This document shows positions 1 to 13,289 of a DNA stretch of 64,000 nt, piece by piece (within the stretch, counting starts at the first letter, position 1; every line of letters starts with the position of its first letter). Made by a program: the position numbers and the translations under genes. The stretch covers positions 48,360,524 to 48,424,523 of the forward strand of contig CM031600.1 of NCBI GenBank assembly GCA_018398815.1, read 5' to 3'. The stretch is from Conus ventricosus (lineage: Eukaryota; Mollusca; Gastropoda; Neogastropoda; Conidae). The notes beneath the pieces were generated by a model, which was not told where the DNA came from, did no database searches, and was given only the letters and a program-made list of their open reading frames with translations.

Positions 1-160
1 ATTGCGTCAATTTTAGAGGTTTTTGTGTGTTAATTTTGTTTGTAAAACAGGTGTTAATTTTGGCCAAAACTGACATGAGAAGGACGTGATTTGTATGTGA
101 AAAGGGGGGTTTTCGTGCAAAATAAGATGGGTGGTCTTGAACAACATATTTACATTCTCT
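1..160. other. Left flank of copy A, no gene seen
   Basis: AT-rich sequence before the duplicated block. It does not match the sequence before copy B (27480-27531), so position 161 marks the left limit of the shared block. No coding signal seen. Confidence 0.6.
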
Positions 161-856
161 GCTTGTTATGCTGTGTATCATTCTGTTGATTTAGCCATTC
201 CACATCAACATCAAGTTTGTGTTTTTAACGAGATCGGCTGACACAGACAGACCTATGCAATTTGAGTTATAATCATGAAGACATAGTTCAGCAAAAAAGG
301 TATTGAATTAAACTTACTATACACCTGTTGTCAGCAACTTTGCAGTGTCATGTACACAGCCATTGTGAACATTTTATGAGTACTTCATTAATTTTTCATG
401 AACATGCTGTCTTCCAAGGCTGTAAAAAAGTAATGACAATATGCAAACTAATTGAATTAATTTGTTGAAATAAACATTGTAAATAGATCCTTTGACTCTC
501 CACAGATTCTGATAGTGTTATGAACATGTTGCTTTAAAGAAAATCATTTGGGGATATCTTAGAAAGGCAGTTTGTTTTCAGAGGTATAATTCCTGCTTTA
601 TGCATGTTTTCAGTTAAATCTTCAGCTTACATTATGCAAAACTTATGACTGTCTTGTCATGCTTGTTTATGATTTTATCTATTCTAATTACAATCCATGT
701 CACTGAAGTTAAGAGGAGATGTTGCTGATAAAAAGATGTTTTCCATGAAGTATTTTTGTAATTTCAGATGGACAAATCAAGGTTGTGAATAGAGATAATG
801 GAAACCACTGAGGTACATTTGAACCAGCACAAGCTTATAATGGATAATGTTTAAGC

Positions 857-876
857 AAAAAAAAAAAAAAAAAAAA
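857..876 (+). repeat. Poly-A tract
   Basis: About 20 A residues, matched by the tract near 28230-28250 in copy B. It could be the tail of an old retroposed sequence, but I could not identify a body upstream. Confidence 0.5.
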
Positions 877-1380
877 TTAACCTATACCGCTGGTTTTAAA
901 ATGAAGACAAAGATACCATGATTAGAAAATGATGAGAAAAATAATTACAGAGCTGAGGCAAATCTGGTTCTGTGCAGATAAAAGACTGCAGAGCCATGTT
1001 CGTTGACCTGTGTACTTTAAAAATACAAACAGCACTCAGAAGTGGTGTTGAGTGATTCCTGAAAAAGGAAAAAAAAAAACCATTGAGTTTGTGTTGATCA
1101 GGTTCTCTACTAAAAGAGACCAAGATCCTATTCAAGACAATGTTGGCAGCAATACCAAGTCACCTGCTGAAGTTCAAAGAGAACACTTAGTTTATCACCG
1201 GACATTTAACTTTTCAACATTCAGCGGTAGCTGTTGGTTTTGTTTTTCTGTCAAAGCCCCCATCATAAAAAATTACCCAAACTGGGTATGTGGAAAATAG
1301 CCGTAAAAAATAATATTAAGACAGTCGCCAAATAAAATTAGACGAAGAGGCCTGGGGCGAGATGTGTGTGTGAGGTTGTT

Positions 1381-1401
1381 GGGGGGGGGGGGGGTGGGGG
1401 G
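1381..1401 (+). repeat. Poly-G tract (copy A)
   Basis: Fourteen G, a T, then six G, after a short TG stretch. The same site in copy B (28742-28779) has 38 uninterrupted G. The length differs greatly between copies, as expected for a homopolymer that is both mutable and hard to sequence. Confidence 0.85.
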
Positions 1402-3139
1402 TTAAGGGGGGGAATGAGGGCGAGGAGGCCGCTTGGCCACCGTTCAGGGGCAAGGGTGAATTAGTGACGGTTTGGCAAAAAGCGTTCAGAATAGATTTTG
1501 AATTAGTTTTTTATTTCTAAATTTCATTAAAACATAAAAAGAGGTGATTCAAATTTATTTTTTTTCCGAAATGTTTCCAAAAATACTTAGTTTTAGGTGG
1601 ACCATGACTGCCATGTGTGGGTTAAGCAGAACAGTGACTGAAATTCGTCATCTTCCACACCTCATATCTCAGTACGTTATCACCTTGAGTGTGCAATATT
1701 TGAAATCATAAAGAACCCCTTTTCGAGTCAATCTTGTGTTTTCGTCATGTCATTTAATTGAGTATATTAAGCGAATTACAACTTTGAAAGTTGGTTGAGA
1801 AATCTAGGCTGAACGTCAGTTGCAGAACCTGCATGCCGCGCGGTCTTGCGCTCTACATAGGGTATCTCTGAAAAATTTGTTACGGGTGTTGTATGTTCCA
1901 TAGCACCTAAAAATAGCTTAGCTATTCATGTAGGGAAAAAGCCAGGGCTACAAGACAGTATAAATTTCAAATTAGTCCATTTTTGTTTTTTGAGAAGTAT
2001 CATTTGAGTTGAACAATTATAGTATGGCTTTCAATGAATATAGAATGAAAAATGTTGACAAAATAGCAAATATGCCATTTATAGCAAGATTAGGTTATTT
2101 ATATTATTTAAAAAGATCCAACAGTTAAATATTCAATCCTAGCATAGGGTGTTCCCATGACACGAAAAAATGGGCTACCTTTGTGAATGCTTTAACTTGT
2201 TCAAGACAAGAGGGCGACGCTGACAAAGCAATTTCCAGTGCAGTGCCATTTTCATTCAACATTCAAACGATCTTCCAGCATTAGTCGGTAAGTTGTGCCA
2301 TAGAAATGATTTTCTAGATTAAAATATTACGATTATTATGGCCATGGCCATTCTATTGGAAAAAAAAGGAAGACTTGGTGAATTCTTGACTTCAGTTTCG
2401 ATGTCAGTCCAACAAGGAGGACAAAATCAAAGCAGTGAAGATGTGTAATGTTGATAAATCTAAAAAATATCTCGGATTCAAGCTTATGTTTTGTGTTGTA
2501 AGATGATTTGACTTGTTATTATGTGCCAACCGTGAATTACACTAGTTGGCATAATAATGAATATTAACAAAGATGTTAACTTATAAAGAGTGGCTCTTAT
2601 TGTTACTATTATTCGAAACATTGTGTTCGATCCATCTTGTCCAGACTTGTCAAGAATCTTCACTACATTTCGGTTCAACGGTTTGTTACATTTGTAGGTT
2701 TAACATGATTATAACTAAAGTGTGCAATTTTTTTTATGGGAATACAATTTTTTCTTTGGTTATAATGAGAATATAAGCAGTTTGTTGTATGTGATTATTT
2801 GCAACACATAATGTCCTCCACCATCCCCTTCAACCCTCTCCCTCCTGCCATACATTAAACCCCTTCCATTACACTATGTCATAACGTGTATTTTTCCTTG
2901 TGTTCCTACACTATTAAACAGTGTTACAAACACACAACACACACCCACACACACACCACAAGATCTATTTTTCAGGTTTGTTGTTTTTCTTATTTTATTA
3001 CTTTACAGCTGCCTGTGATGGTCTGACAGCATGGAATCCTAATGTGAGTGGTCACATTCTTTTAAAATTCAAACTACTGACAGGAATGTAGTGAATTTTA
3101 ATAAGCCAAAGCCCAGGGCATGCTCATACCATCATGACA

Positions 3140-3142
<3 letters not shown>

Positions 3143-3192
<50 letters not shown>

Positions 3193-3290
3193 TCCTGTGG
3201 CACACACACAACCCCCACATACCCACTCATCCGCGTATGCGTCACGCTCGCACACGCACACACACACAACACACACACACACACACACCA
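3143..3290 (+). repeat. Compound (CT)n-(AC)n microsatellite
   Basis: About 26 CT units, interrupted once, followed after cctgtgg by AC-rich repeats to about 3290. The same compound locus is at 30489-30640 in copy B. Long reading frames here encode only alternating Leu-Ser or His-Thr and are not genes. Confidence 0.95.
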
Positions 3291-3639
3291 CAGAGTACCC
3301 TACCTACAACAATTTTCGCAGGTATGCACCCAGTTCAAATATGAAAAAACTGTACAAACTTTACGAATGACACAAGGTGACTAATTGAAATCAGTTTTCA
3401 GCAATAAGTATCTGCATTAGTGACATTGGCGTGACACACACACACATGCCTGAACATCTGCTTAGTTTTTATTTGTTTGACAGAAGTGAAAACAACCCAG
3501 GTGAAAGTAGCAATGATTATATCTTTTTTATGGTAAGTTACAAGCATTACAGTTTTTTGTATGTCTTGTTTCTCCCACCAGAGGATGGGTTTTACTCAAG
3601 CTGAAGAGTATCGCTGAAGGGACTGGCTGGCCAGTGCGT

Positions 3640-3885
3640 CCATGGGCAGTTGACTTCATTCCTTTATGTCAGTTCTCACCAACACCCACTGTTTCAACTG
3701 TTCATCGTTCGACAAGGAATTCAGAAAGACCTAGGTAAGGTGTAAGAACTTTGTAGCATGGGTCAGGCGGTTTCCCTACCTTCTGTATCCAGTTCTCACA
3801 ATCCCCTACAGCTTCAATTTGGCTTTTCTTCGAGAGGTTTACAACAAGACCTGGCATGGCTGGGAACTTTGCAGAAACAAACTAG
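3640..3885 (+). repeat. Tandem duplication of a ~110-bp unit
   Basis: Two adjacent units share the order: ccttctgtatc-cagttctcac, then a ctgtttcaa/gcttcaattt phrase, then a ttcgacaagg/tcgagaggtt phrase, then agacct followed by gaactttg. The same pair sits at 30980-31205 in copy B, so it predates the A/B duplication. The upstream phrase tttctcccaccag (about 3571) resembles a splice acceptor, which raises the possibility of a duplicated exon. I did not recognise an encoded protein, and the frame is broken in both copies. Confidence 0.6.
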
Positions 3886-5574
3886 GTTTATCAGAAGTTT
3901 TGGGAAAAAATGCTCAGCTACAGAAAAGGCCCCTTTTTTTTTTTTTCGGTTTAAAACTCAAGCCCCCCCCCCCCCACCCATAACCATTTTAGTGTTGAGA
4001 CTTTTTAATGGCCTGAAAGGGACAACACCAAACCGAGCGCATTCCCCTTGCATTTTTCTTTTCAAGAAGCTTTGCTTGATTGTGGGGGAAAAAAACAAAA
4101 AAAACTGTACGATCACTTTCAAACATCGGACATAGTCTCCCAATGGACAGATCATTGAGGTGGACAACATTCAGAGGACATGCTTCCTCTACCTGGTTGC
4201 TACAAAAACCAATGAATTACTTTGACTGAAAGCCTTGTGACGCTCTTCACCAGACGTTATCTATAATGTCTGCTGCTTTTTTTTTTTTTTTTATCAAACA
4301 AGTTATTGTCTTATAAACACAGTTAGTTGTGTGGGGGAGGTGGGGGATGTGTTGGGCTATGAAACATGGAAAAGCAGGGTATTAGGGAAAGTAACCGAGT
4401 AATAAAATGTTATGTCAATGATCATCTGATAAGATATTTTTTTGAGTCACAGTTGAAACTATTTACTTAATGCCACATATTTTTGATGTATGATCAATTA
4501 CATGGCTTCAGTAGAACCAGAGATTCAAAGTCAACCACCTGCAACAAAAATTCAATTCTGAGTCGTAGCAAAGCATACACACTTTTGAAATTGTTTTTTT
4601 GTTGTTGTTGTTGTTAAATAAGCCATAACAACATGCAAATAAAATACTTCTAAAACGCTGTCAGCTGTTTCCATACCTACAATCTCTAGTATTTTGTTTG
4701 TTAAGTTTTGCTGCAATACATAGCCAGATGTAGAGAGTGGAAGCAGGAATGTGCAGCTTGACAGAAATTATCTGTGTTATGAAACATTCATTTAAAAAAA
4801 ATCTTCTTTAAAATTGTATCTGGTGCCAGAATGTACACAGGTGCACTATTTATTCTGGGCCAAAACATTTGGATATGTAATACAATTTGTAGCTTATTAG
4901 ATCCTGTGATCATTTCATTGCCTGTAACCAAATTTGTGTATTAGTTTGTAGCAAATAAAACACATTTGATGTTGCAAACTTTTTATGCTTCACGATGCTT
5001 GTAATTTCCTTATTCTAATGCAGTAGATGTCTGAAGAATGGCTTACTGTATTCATTATTTGATGTCTCAGGAACAATAATTTTTAGATTGCTGTCTTGAG
5101 CAGTTTTGTGTCGGCATGGTGCTAATGTGTTTCATGTCCTTTCTGGTTCCAAAAATTGTTTTCGGATGACATGAACAACTTATACATGGAACTCTCTGTG
5201 CTCTGTATGCTTGTGTTTTTTTTCTTCTTTTTCATGCTTCATTGTTTAGCTACACATATACCATAGTTAGTGATGCAGTATGAAACCTGCATTCATTCTC
5301 TGTAAACATATGTCCAAAAAAATGCCATATCATCTTTCACCAATCAGTTGCACTCAAACGTTAAAAAGTGCTCGTATTTTCAAAGTACTTTAAATTTTGA
5401 AAAAAAAATAGTTTATGAATGAAATCTAAAACCATTGAAAAATCAGAGTTTCTGAAAATAACCTTTTTTATTTTTTTTTTTACGTCAGTGACTCCAACCT
5501 ACTTATAACATTTATGTACTGAAAGAAGACAAATGGGAAAACAAAAAAAAGAGTTGATTAATGACAAGCACATG

Positions 5575-6010
5575 CTTGCTTTTGTTCTGTCTTGGCTCGA
5601 CTATAGTACTCCTGTTTTGCGGTTGTCCCTTAATGCTCATCTCTAAATTCAAAATGTCCCCGAATAATGCCGCCCGTCTGATCTCCCATTCCTCTAGATC
5701 TGATAACATATTCACCAATTATTTGTCATCCTTATGATGGCTCCTAGTTCAGTCTGCCATTGACTTTAAAGTTCTCCTCCTGGTTTTAAATCACTGACTA
5801 TTCTGCTCCTCCTACCTCTCGACTCCATCTCTATGTTCCGTTTGTGCAACTTACAATCATCCACCGCTTTTCTCGGTCTGCTTGGCTCCTCCGCTCGCTG
5901 GAAAACTTCAGTCCAACGTCTTTCTCTTACCTGGCACATGCTCTGTGGAATGGTCTCTTTCGTTCTCTGCATAACACGGACTCTTTAGAGACTTTTTAAC
6001 TCCCTACGAC
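5575..6010 (+). pseudogene. LINE reverse transcriptase, C-terminal fragment (copy A)
   Basis: Translation across several frames gives the C-terminal landmark of Jockey/CR1/L2-type LINE ORF2 proteins: SRLDYCNSLL-like, then CPLML, an NNAARLIS-like helix, a ...LHWLPVRSRIDFKVLLLV-like block, and a LAHALWNGL...ETF ending just before a stop near 6000. Known family behaviour: this block lies after the polymerase palm and thumb and precedes the 3' UTR. Only the 3' end of the element is present, which is usual for 5'-truncated LINE copies. Several frameshifts break it. The equivalent fragment at 32845-33260 in copy B shares the same start and end, so it was inserted before the A/B split. Confidence 0.72.
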
Positions 6011-6185
6011 ACCTCTTTTCCCTCAGACAGATTAACGATATCCACTTTATCACTGTGCGCCTGTTTGCTGGTGTTGCGCGTTTATGTGTCTGCGTTGTAT
6101 GAGTTTTTCGTGTGTGTCTGTGTCTGTGTGGGTGTGTCGTGCGTGCGCGGGCAAGTGTGTGCTGTGTGGTTGTGTCTGTGTCTGT

Positions 6186-8064
6186 TGTTGTTGTTGTTCT
6201 GTTTCCGTTCTTTCCACATTACGTGATCTAAGACGGACAGAAAAAAAAAGGGGGGGGGGGGGGGGGTTTGGGTTAAAAAACGGTTAACACTATGAGGTAC
6301 AATACTAACTTCTCTACAGCAATAACACGAGAAGTAGGGAATCCACTTAATCAAGATGAAAAACAAAAAAAACAAACACAAACTAAAACCCACACAAAAC
6401 AAACATCGAAAACATGTAACTCTTCTGTCTCATCGCACACTGACTGTTATATGTTTATAACTATTTGCGGGAATTTTAGTAAGTGCAAAAGAAGCTACGT
6501 TTCACGTGCTGAAAGGCACAGACTGGGAAAACATTTTGAATAGGCTGCACAGCTGTATTGGAATGAATTTTTCATTAAGTTACACAAAAGAATGTGATCA
6601 GTTGATATGCCTTGACCACATATACAATTGTAATTTTTTACATACTTAGTTTTAAAACAATCCAATTTCCATCTACAGAATCAAGGAACGTAATCTGTCG
6701 TATACGATAAATGTTTTGATCGTACTTATAGCATTTCTGAAACCTTTCATTTCCTGTGTACCACCCCCCCCCACCCACCCCGTTTCTCTTTCTATCAACT
6801 GAAAATTAGAAAAATTGTACTTACGCTGCCAAAGTATAGGCCACTCTTGCATTGACATTACAGAAGTTCACAAAAATGAAATCTGATGATCGTTTTGCTC
6901 CTCTCTTGCCAGTACATCAACCTTTGGAGGGCACCCAAAGATATGTTATTTCAGTGTCTCGGCTGAGAGGAGTGTACTAAATTTATTATCTTCAGTGATC
7001 ATCTCAGGTCGAACTTTTAATACTAAAATTCTTCCATTGCAGTAAGAAATGACCTTGGAATCTACGCATAAAACAACTTTAAATAAATTTGAGGTAATCA
7101 ATAACACACTTTAACGCCATTAATTATAGCAGTGAACTCAGCAGTGCTATAGATTTGTTTTTTCAAGATAATAGGACTTTTCTTCGTTAAGACTGGGATA
7201 ATGTATGCTGCTCCTGCATGTTCATTGATTAATGACCCATTGTGTATATCTTAAAATGGTTGGAATAGTGCTCATGCTCAGGCATTTTTTATATTGGATA
7301 ATAACAATATTAGTATTTTCAGCCTTTGTTAAATCTTATGGTCAATATCAAAATGTGCTTGTATTTGTTTCCAATGGGGGGGTAGGAGACAAAATAGATC
7401 TATTGCAATAGAGTTAGTTTATATCTGTGGATTCTAAAATCGAGGAAGAATATGTTTAGATGTCGTTTTTGAGATTATATATTTTTAGCCCTTTTGGAAA
7501 TTCAATGTCCGATTTAATATTTATTTTCAGGGCCTATATGTTATTTATAATCTATAGAAGAACTTCTTATAAAATATTTGGTGCATGCAGATTCCTATAT
7601 TCTTCAGTGGTAATAATCCCAGCAGGATGTATGCTTTCTGTACAAGAGGCATGGATGGTAGTCCCCTTGGCTATCTTATCCAGCTATTTGAATCAATACT
7701 TTGAAGTTTTTTCAGTTCGTATTTGGGTCTGCACTGAACGAACCACCTCTTGTGCATACGTAATTATGCTCTAACCCCGTGCAGTAGAAAGGTTGCAAAA
7801 GAGCAACTGTGTTTCTGAGCCAAGGCATGCTTGCTAATAATCTTTAAAGATTTTAAATTTTAGAGCTTTGTTAGAAGTTGCTTTATGAAAATTCCATGAC
7901 AACTTTGATGTTAAATTTACTCCAAGGAATTTCATATTTTGGTATATTTGTGGGTATGCCATTGACTGAAATGGAAGCATTTTAATCTGGGCATCATGTC
8001 CAGTATATTTAATAACATCATGTGTGTTTTTTTGTTGATATTTGCAAAACCATTTCAGTATGTA
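6186..8064 (-). mobile_element. Copy A-specific LINE fragment with RNase H-like domain
   Basis: Copy B runs straight from a TG-rich repeat into aaagtgctttgaatttgaa (about 33430), but copy A has ~1.9 kb between the matching points. Read on the minus strand, the 7950-7500 part resembles the RT C-terminal region. Further on, at 7230-6850, are pieces like an RNase H domain: a STAEFTAI block (about 7125-7150) and VDVLARE (about 6905-6925), the latter typical of the GNExVDxLA motif of I/Jockey-related LINEs. The minus-strand 3' end is a short CAA repeat (rc of ttgttgttgttg near 6186) abutting TG/CA repeat. The element is 5'-truncated and full of stops. The clade call is from motifs only; the insertion itself is directly seen. 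Confidence 0.65.
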
Positions 8065-11000
8065 AGTGTGTGTGTGTATGTGCTTTGAATTTGAATTAGT
8101 TTTTTATCATGTTTTTCAGTAAACGCGATTTGGGATCTTGCGAGGTAACAGCACTTTTACTTACATTAATTAGGCATTCGTCCATCAAGCAACTACTTAA
8201 ATATGCGGTGATGTTCAAAATATATGTGTACATGTGTTTAGGGAAATCAGCATTTACACCCTCTAAAGAGGTTTCTGATATAGCCAAGTATAAGGTATCC
8301 TTTTAGCAGTCTTATAAGCGATTATAGACTCTCTAAAATTGAAGTGTAGGAAGCATGTTGATGCTTTATCTTTAAAAGGATTTTGTATTGACCTCCAAGG
8401 ATATGCTCTTATAGGGTAGTATCACTGTATGCTCTGTCCTTACATGGAAAAGTCAGTACTCGGGGGATATTTAGTAGTGATGTGTCTCATGGCTCTACTA
8501 TGTTTGACTAAGCGGGAGTTTCATTCCAGGGCTGTTATTGGGTGGTGTTGCTAAGTGACTATGCTATGGCTTAAACGATGGATTTTTATTTTGCATCGGC
8601 TCTTCATTGTGCGATGTCACTTTACGCTGTGTTTTTTTCTTTAAAAGGAGGGAGCTTAACTACGCGAGTCATTGGGTATGTCTCTAATACTTTTACTGTA
8701 AAGAAGAGTGAATTTAGTTTGAGAAACGTTATTGGCTGGTTTGGCTGTAAAAACCTTAATTGGCTGTACACTATGTCATTAACTCTGTCTGCCCAACACC
8801 TGACCTTTCAGAGAATGACACAACGTATGCTCACTTTAGCTAGCCCACGTCTTGGCCTGGCGATCATTGATCAACTCAGCACATGCATAATGATAAGTAC
8901 AGGGAGAGTTTGTTTTTTAAAGCGTTTCCTTTTTGTGCTGATTTGAGTAATTTTGAGTTTTCTCTCTCTTTTTTTTTAATGTTTCCATGACTATGAGCTG
9001 GTGACTAATGTTAACAATGAGGCAAGTGGTTTGATCGCATAATAGTGGATGATCAAATGTGGAAAGGAAACTCTTTAAAGTTAAAATGAAATCACAAGCC
9101 ATCTAACATGTTGCGAAACCTATTTGACTTTGGAATGGTCCCGTTTTTGTTTGGATTTTATTGCAAGTGTAATAATAAAACCTGTTGAGTGCTAAGTATG
9201 ACATAGTGTGGAGGGTATTTTAGACCTATTTATCAATGGAACGTGTGTCGCTGGATAATAGTGTCCCACCCAAAGCAGTGTGGAGGATAATAATATCATA
9301 ATCTGTAGTTGTGTGTCTTTTCATGTGTGGTTCACATTTTTACGACAGTTGAACAAAGCAGCCCCAGTTTTCCAACTGAAACAGCCAAAACATGCCAGGC
9401 TGAGGAAGGTAACACAAGTCATTGTGGTCAGGGTCGAAGGAGGAAGTATCTATTCAGTCGATCTTTAGTTGGGTAGTGTTCACTGTGTATTATGTCCTTA
9501 ACGAAGGGAGTGTATTCTCAGGTTCTGTATTAGGCAATGTCACGGCACCACGTCTTGAACACTATGAAGCAGACTCTGTTCTGCTGTATGTGCGCATTTA
9601 AAAAACTGCAGCCACAGAAACAAAATTCCCCCAGGACACCAGATTTTAACCATTTTGAATTAATTTTCCTTAAAAAGCCTAAATCCAACAGTGACTTTAT
9701 TTTTGTACAGTGAAATAGAGCATCTTTCATCTTTTGACGATGAACGTTGAAAGTCAAAATAATTATTTTGTTGTTTGATCGAGTGAAAATGACATTTTTT
9801 GAACAAGGCCCACTGATTCAGTGCTTAAGACGCCGACGGTTGGTTGCTTTCTCTTTCAAATTAACCAATGAAATCAAATGTTAGTACCTGCTATCGGTAT
9901 GATTTGACGTGGAAAGGACTGTCTTTGTATGCGGGACACCACTAGTTAAAAATTCTCCAGGAAATTCAGTCATATTTTTTTTTTAGAAGAACGTCCTACA
10001 TTCTTGCAACGTGTCCGAGTGACAAAACGCTTGCTGTGAGTATTTTCGCCCCACTCGCCGAGTGGTAAGTCAGGTGCCGCGATCATTCTCTGGCGTTTTT
10101 GCAAAAAAGTTAAAAGCAGGGTTGTGTGTTCCTGGATCATTATCATTGTCATTTTACATAATGGCTATGGCTTTTTGTAAGTGAACTTTTCATGGAGAAG
10201 CGAGTCAACAATAAAATTTCTGTTTTATTAATGTTGTCTTCAATACTAAAACTTGAATTTTAACACAATGAAATCCCCAATTTTTTAAAGTACAAATTCA
10301 AAAACAAACTAACGACAAAAACTGTAACATACGATCCCAAAGTGCACAAAAAGAAATTCGTTTGACAAAATGGAATTATCTAAGCAAGTCATATATTGTA
10401 TACATTTGTCATTATCTTTTTAGTCCTTTTACCCTTTTTACCTCCAATGAAATCTTGCCCACAAGGACACAGAACCTGGCGCCACAGAGGCAAAAAAACA
10501 AAAAATCACTGAATTCCAGAGGGAGGGGAGGGGAGAGGTTGCTGGTAGGCACATTCTCCTCCTGCAGAAATATTTTGAAGCTTGCTTTTACATTGGTGCT
10601 CTCTGATGCAAATCAGATGAACCAGTAATTATTTTATAGAGGGTTGAAGGATAAGCATAAATAATGCTTTTTTATATCCATCCCTCTGGGTGAAATTTCA
10701 TTTGCATGCAATACATAGACAAATCAGAGGAAAAAATATAACCAAAAAAAAAAAAGAGGAGGAAAGGTGATCCCAGATGAAGAAATAAAAGCTGTGGCTG
10801 TGGTAATGCAGCCAAGCAGTGATGCATTTAAGTTTCAAAGACAAAGAGAGCAAATTAAAAAAAATATAAAAAACTAACAAACAAATCAACAAAAACATAC
10901 AAACAGAACACAAAAAAGAAATCCAATGTCTTGTTAAAAACCTATTGCAAAAAATGACAGACTTGTGTTTTAAAATAAGGATGTGAAAAATAAATCCTTC

Positions 11001-11699
11001 AGCAAGTACTCTTTAGGTCTGTTTTTCCTCTGAGGTAGATGCTGCTTTCACTGTATGTTGAGCTCATGTTGCTTCCTACTGGATCCTCGTTACCACTTTT
11101 AAGAAGCACTTGCAGGAGGACAGCGAGGAATTGAAAAACAAACAAACAAAAGCTGTAATCATGTCGAGAACAATGATTAGTTCTTTACTCTTGGAAATGA
11201 TTAACAATACAAGAGAATGAGGTATTCTTTAAAACAATATGTTTCATCATTGCATGGAAAGAACTACACAGAAAAGCAGGATAGCAACTGTCATATTTTG
11301 TTTCCGCCAGTAAAGATGCATGAATTTTATGTTACTTGCCAAGTTGACATTTAATTGGCAATGGCATCATAGATGGTTGTCTGATATGTCCAAAAGAAAA
11401 AAAAAAGAAAAAGAAAAAAGACTCCATGCTTATTTGTGTGCAGGATCAAGGTAAAGGGACGGTGCACTCTGTCATGAGGAGGTGAAAGACGTTCCTTATG
11501 ATGACACTTCTATCTCTTTGTTGTCTCATTGTTTCCCACCACCACCACCACCCTTCTACACCATCACCCTTTATCTCATTTGACATGCCAGTTTGACCTC
11601 CAGCTTTTGTTTTCATCTGTTGAGCAGGGATGTGGTGCAGGTTTATGTCTATTTTGTCTAGAGCTTTAGAACAGAAAGGGAATTTTTTTTTGCGCAGTA

Positions 11700-11766
11700 A
11701 GTGTGTGCGTGTGTCTGTTGTGTGTGTGTGTGTGTGTGTGCGTGTGTGTGATGTGTGTGTTTGTGT
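11700..11766 (+). repeat. (TG)n microsatellite
   Basis: TG-rich run with interruptions, also at about 38035-38098 in copy B with a slightly different length. Confidence 0.9.
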
Positions 11767-12281
11767 GCTTGAGAGAGAGAATGAAATTTGCATGTGCTGT
11801 AAGTGTGTGTGTTGCATTCCAGACAAGCAGGCTATGCATATAAACATGATTGGTATCAGTATGATGAGATGGTACTATGTCTTTTTTTTTTTCACCTAAA
11901 ATTAGACTTTCTATACTATACCTCACCGATATGCATTTAACTGATTCTTTATCAAAACAGTTTGCAGAGCTGTTTTGAGAGTAGTACCAAACAATTAAGT
12001 GTTTGTTTCCTGTACAGCAGCTGTTGCTGTCACTGAACTCACTACTGCCTATGTATTAACATACAGTAAAATTGTGGGTGAATTTTATGTGACAAGTGTT
12101 TCCAAATTGTCTGGTCTTTGAAATGCAGCATGTGTGTCAGACCATAGGTAAAAAAATAAATGAGCAGCTGTGCCTTTAAACTGTTATCTTTTGTATGTCC
12201 ATGTAGCCTATGATCGGTTACTTTACTTGTCTGTCTCTACAAGGGTTGTTGCTGTTGTCGTTGTCATTGTGTGTATGTGTG

Positions 12282-12284
<3 letters not shown>

Positions 12285-12317
<33 letters not shown>

Positions 12318-12385
12318 GTCATACAATCATACAAATCATTTTAATGATTGCATGTGTGTGTGTATACGTGTGCGTGTGTGCATAA
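12285..12385 (+). repeat. (TG)n microsatellites
   Basis: A TG tract at 12285-12316 and a second TG-rich stretch at 12352-12382. Shorter versions occur near 38600-38695 in copy B. Confidence 0.9.
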
Positions 12386-12734
12386 AATCATACAAGTCAT
12401 CTTAACTTATCCGAAGTGTATGTGTATAGAGGGTTGGTGATGTGTGTGAAAGAATAAAAAGTGGGCCCCTGCACAATCTGTATCACTGTAATTTAAAATG
12501 CCATTAAAAGAAAAGACAAAAAGGCTGGTGTCATGAAGGCAGAGTTCCAGTCCAGAACTGTCCTGATGGAGAGAATTGGTATGTGGTTTTACTATTTGGT
12601 TTCCTCTGTCATTGCAACAGCTACGCATGCTATAATTAACTTACGGATAGTCCATTCAGAAGTTAGGCTTTTGAGGATTCAGAATTAAACTACATCAAAT
12701 GTGTGGACTAAAGGGAAAAAACTGAACCACACAA

Positions 12735-13175
12735 TTAGTTTCATCCAGGGTGGTTTTCTCATATTTTTCAGGGGGGGTTGGACACTAAAATAGTTATGAT
12801 AAAGGGCAGAGACATTTCGTCATGCGTCTAAAACGAATGTAAATCAAGGTATCATTTGATTATCTTCTCCTCAGGATCATTAAATTTTTTTTTAATTCAA
12901 AAACTGTGGCCCTCATGTCGCTTCTGAGATCTCAGTTTTGTTTTTTTCACAACATCCCCCCATTATGTTATCGTGTGGCTGTTTTGATTTAGGGGTACCC
13001 CCAGAGGGGGATTTCATCATTTACTCAAGTCAGCAGTAAATGTCATCAAGGGGCTTGGGGGCCCTTTTTGCATATAAACCAAGCCCCCACTGAACTTCAC
13101 GGGAGATTGCAGAGTGACCTTCTTTTACAGGTTGCATCTTGATTGTGTCAGAAATAAGTGGTGGATGAGTAATCC
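12735..13175 (+). mobile_element. Old plus-strand SINE copy (copy A)
   Basis: Degraded match to the body of the ~0.85 kb tRNA-derived SINE, plus orientation: agtttcatcc, then the tttcag-ggttgacac phrase, then tgtggccctcatgtcg-like and ctgaacttcac phrases in the right order. The cleaner counterpart in copy B is 39015-39545. The tRNA-like head is missing or unrecognisable. It lies next to a minus-strand copy (13290-13985). Confidence 0.6.
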
Positions 13176-13289
13176 CCACTGATAAACATATTAATAAAAG
13201 AAAACAAGAAAATGTGAAAAAAAAAGATTTTCCTTTCTCTCCACCCATTTCAGTTGCAACATAAATGTGAAAATTCCCGTTCCCCATCT

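Larger units (their letters stand above)
8065..12730. other. Non-coding part of copy A
   Basis: No conserved coding region seen. It contains only short frames, an A-rich low-complexity patch near 10750-10920, CAC and TG repeats near 11540 and 11700-11760, and the empty site of the copy B SINE at about 10406-10420 (gtcattatctttttag). The same material, with the SINE added, is 33430-38950 in copy B. Confidence 0.6.
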
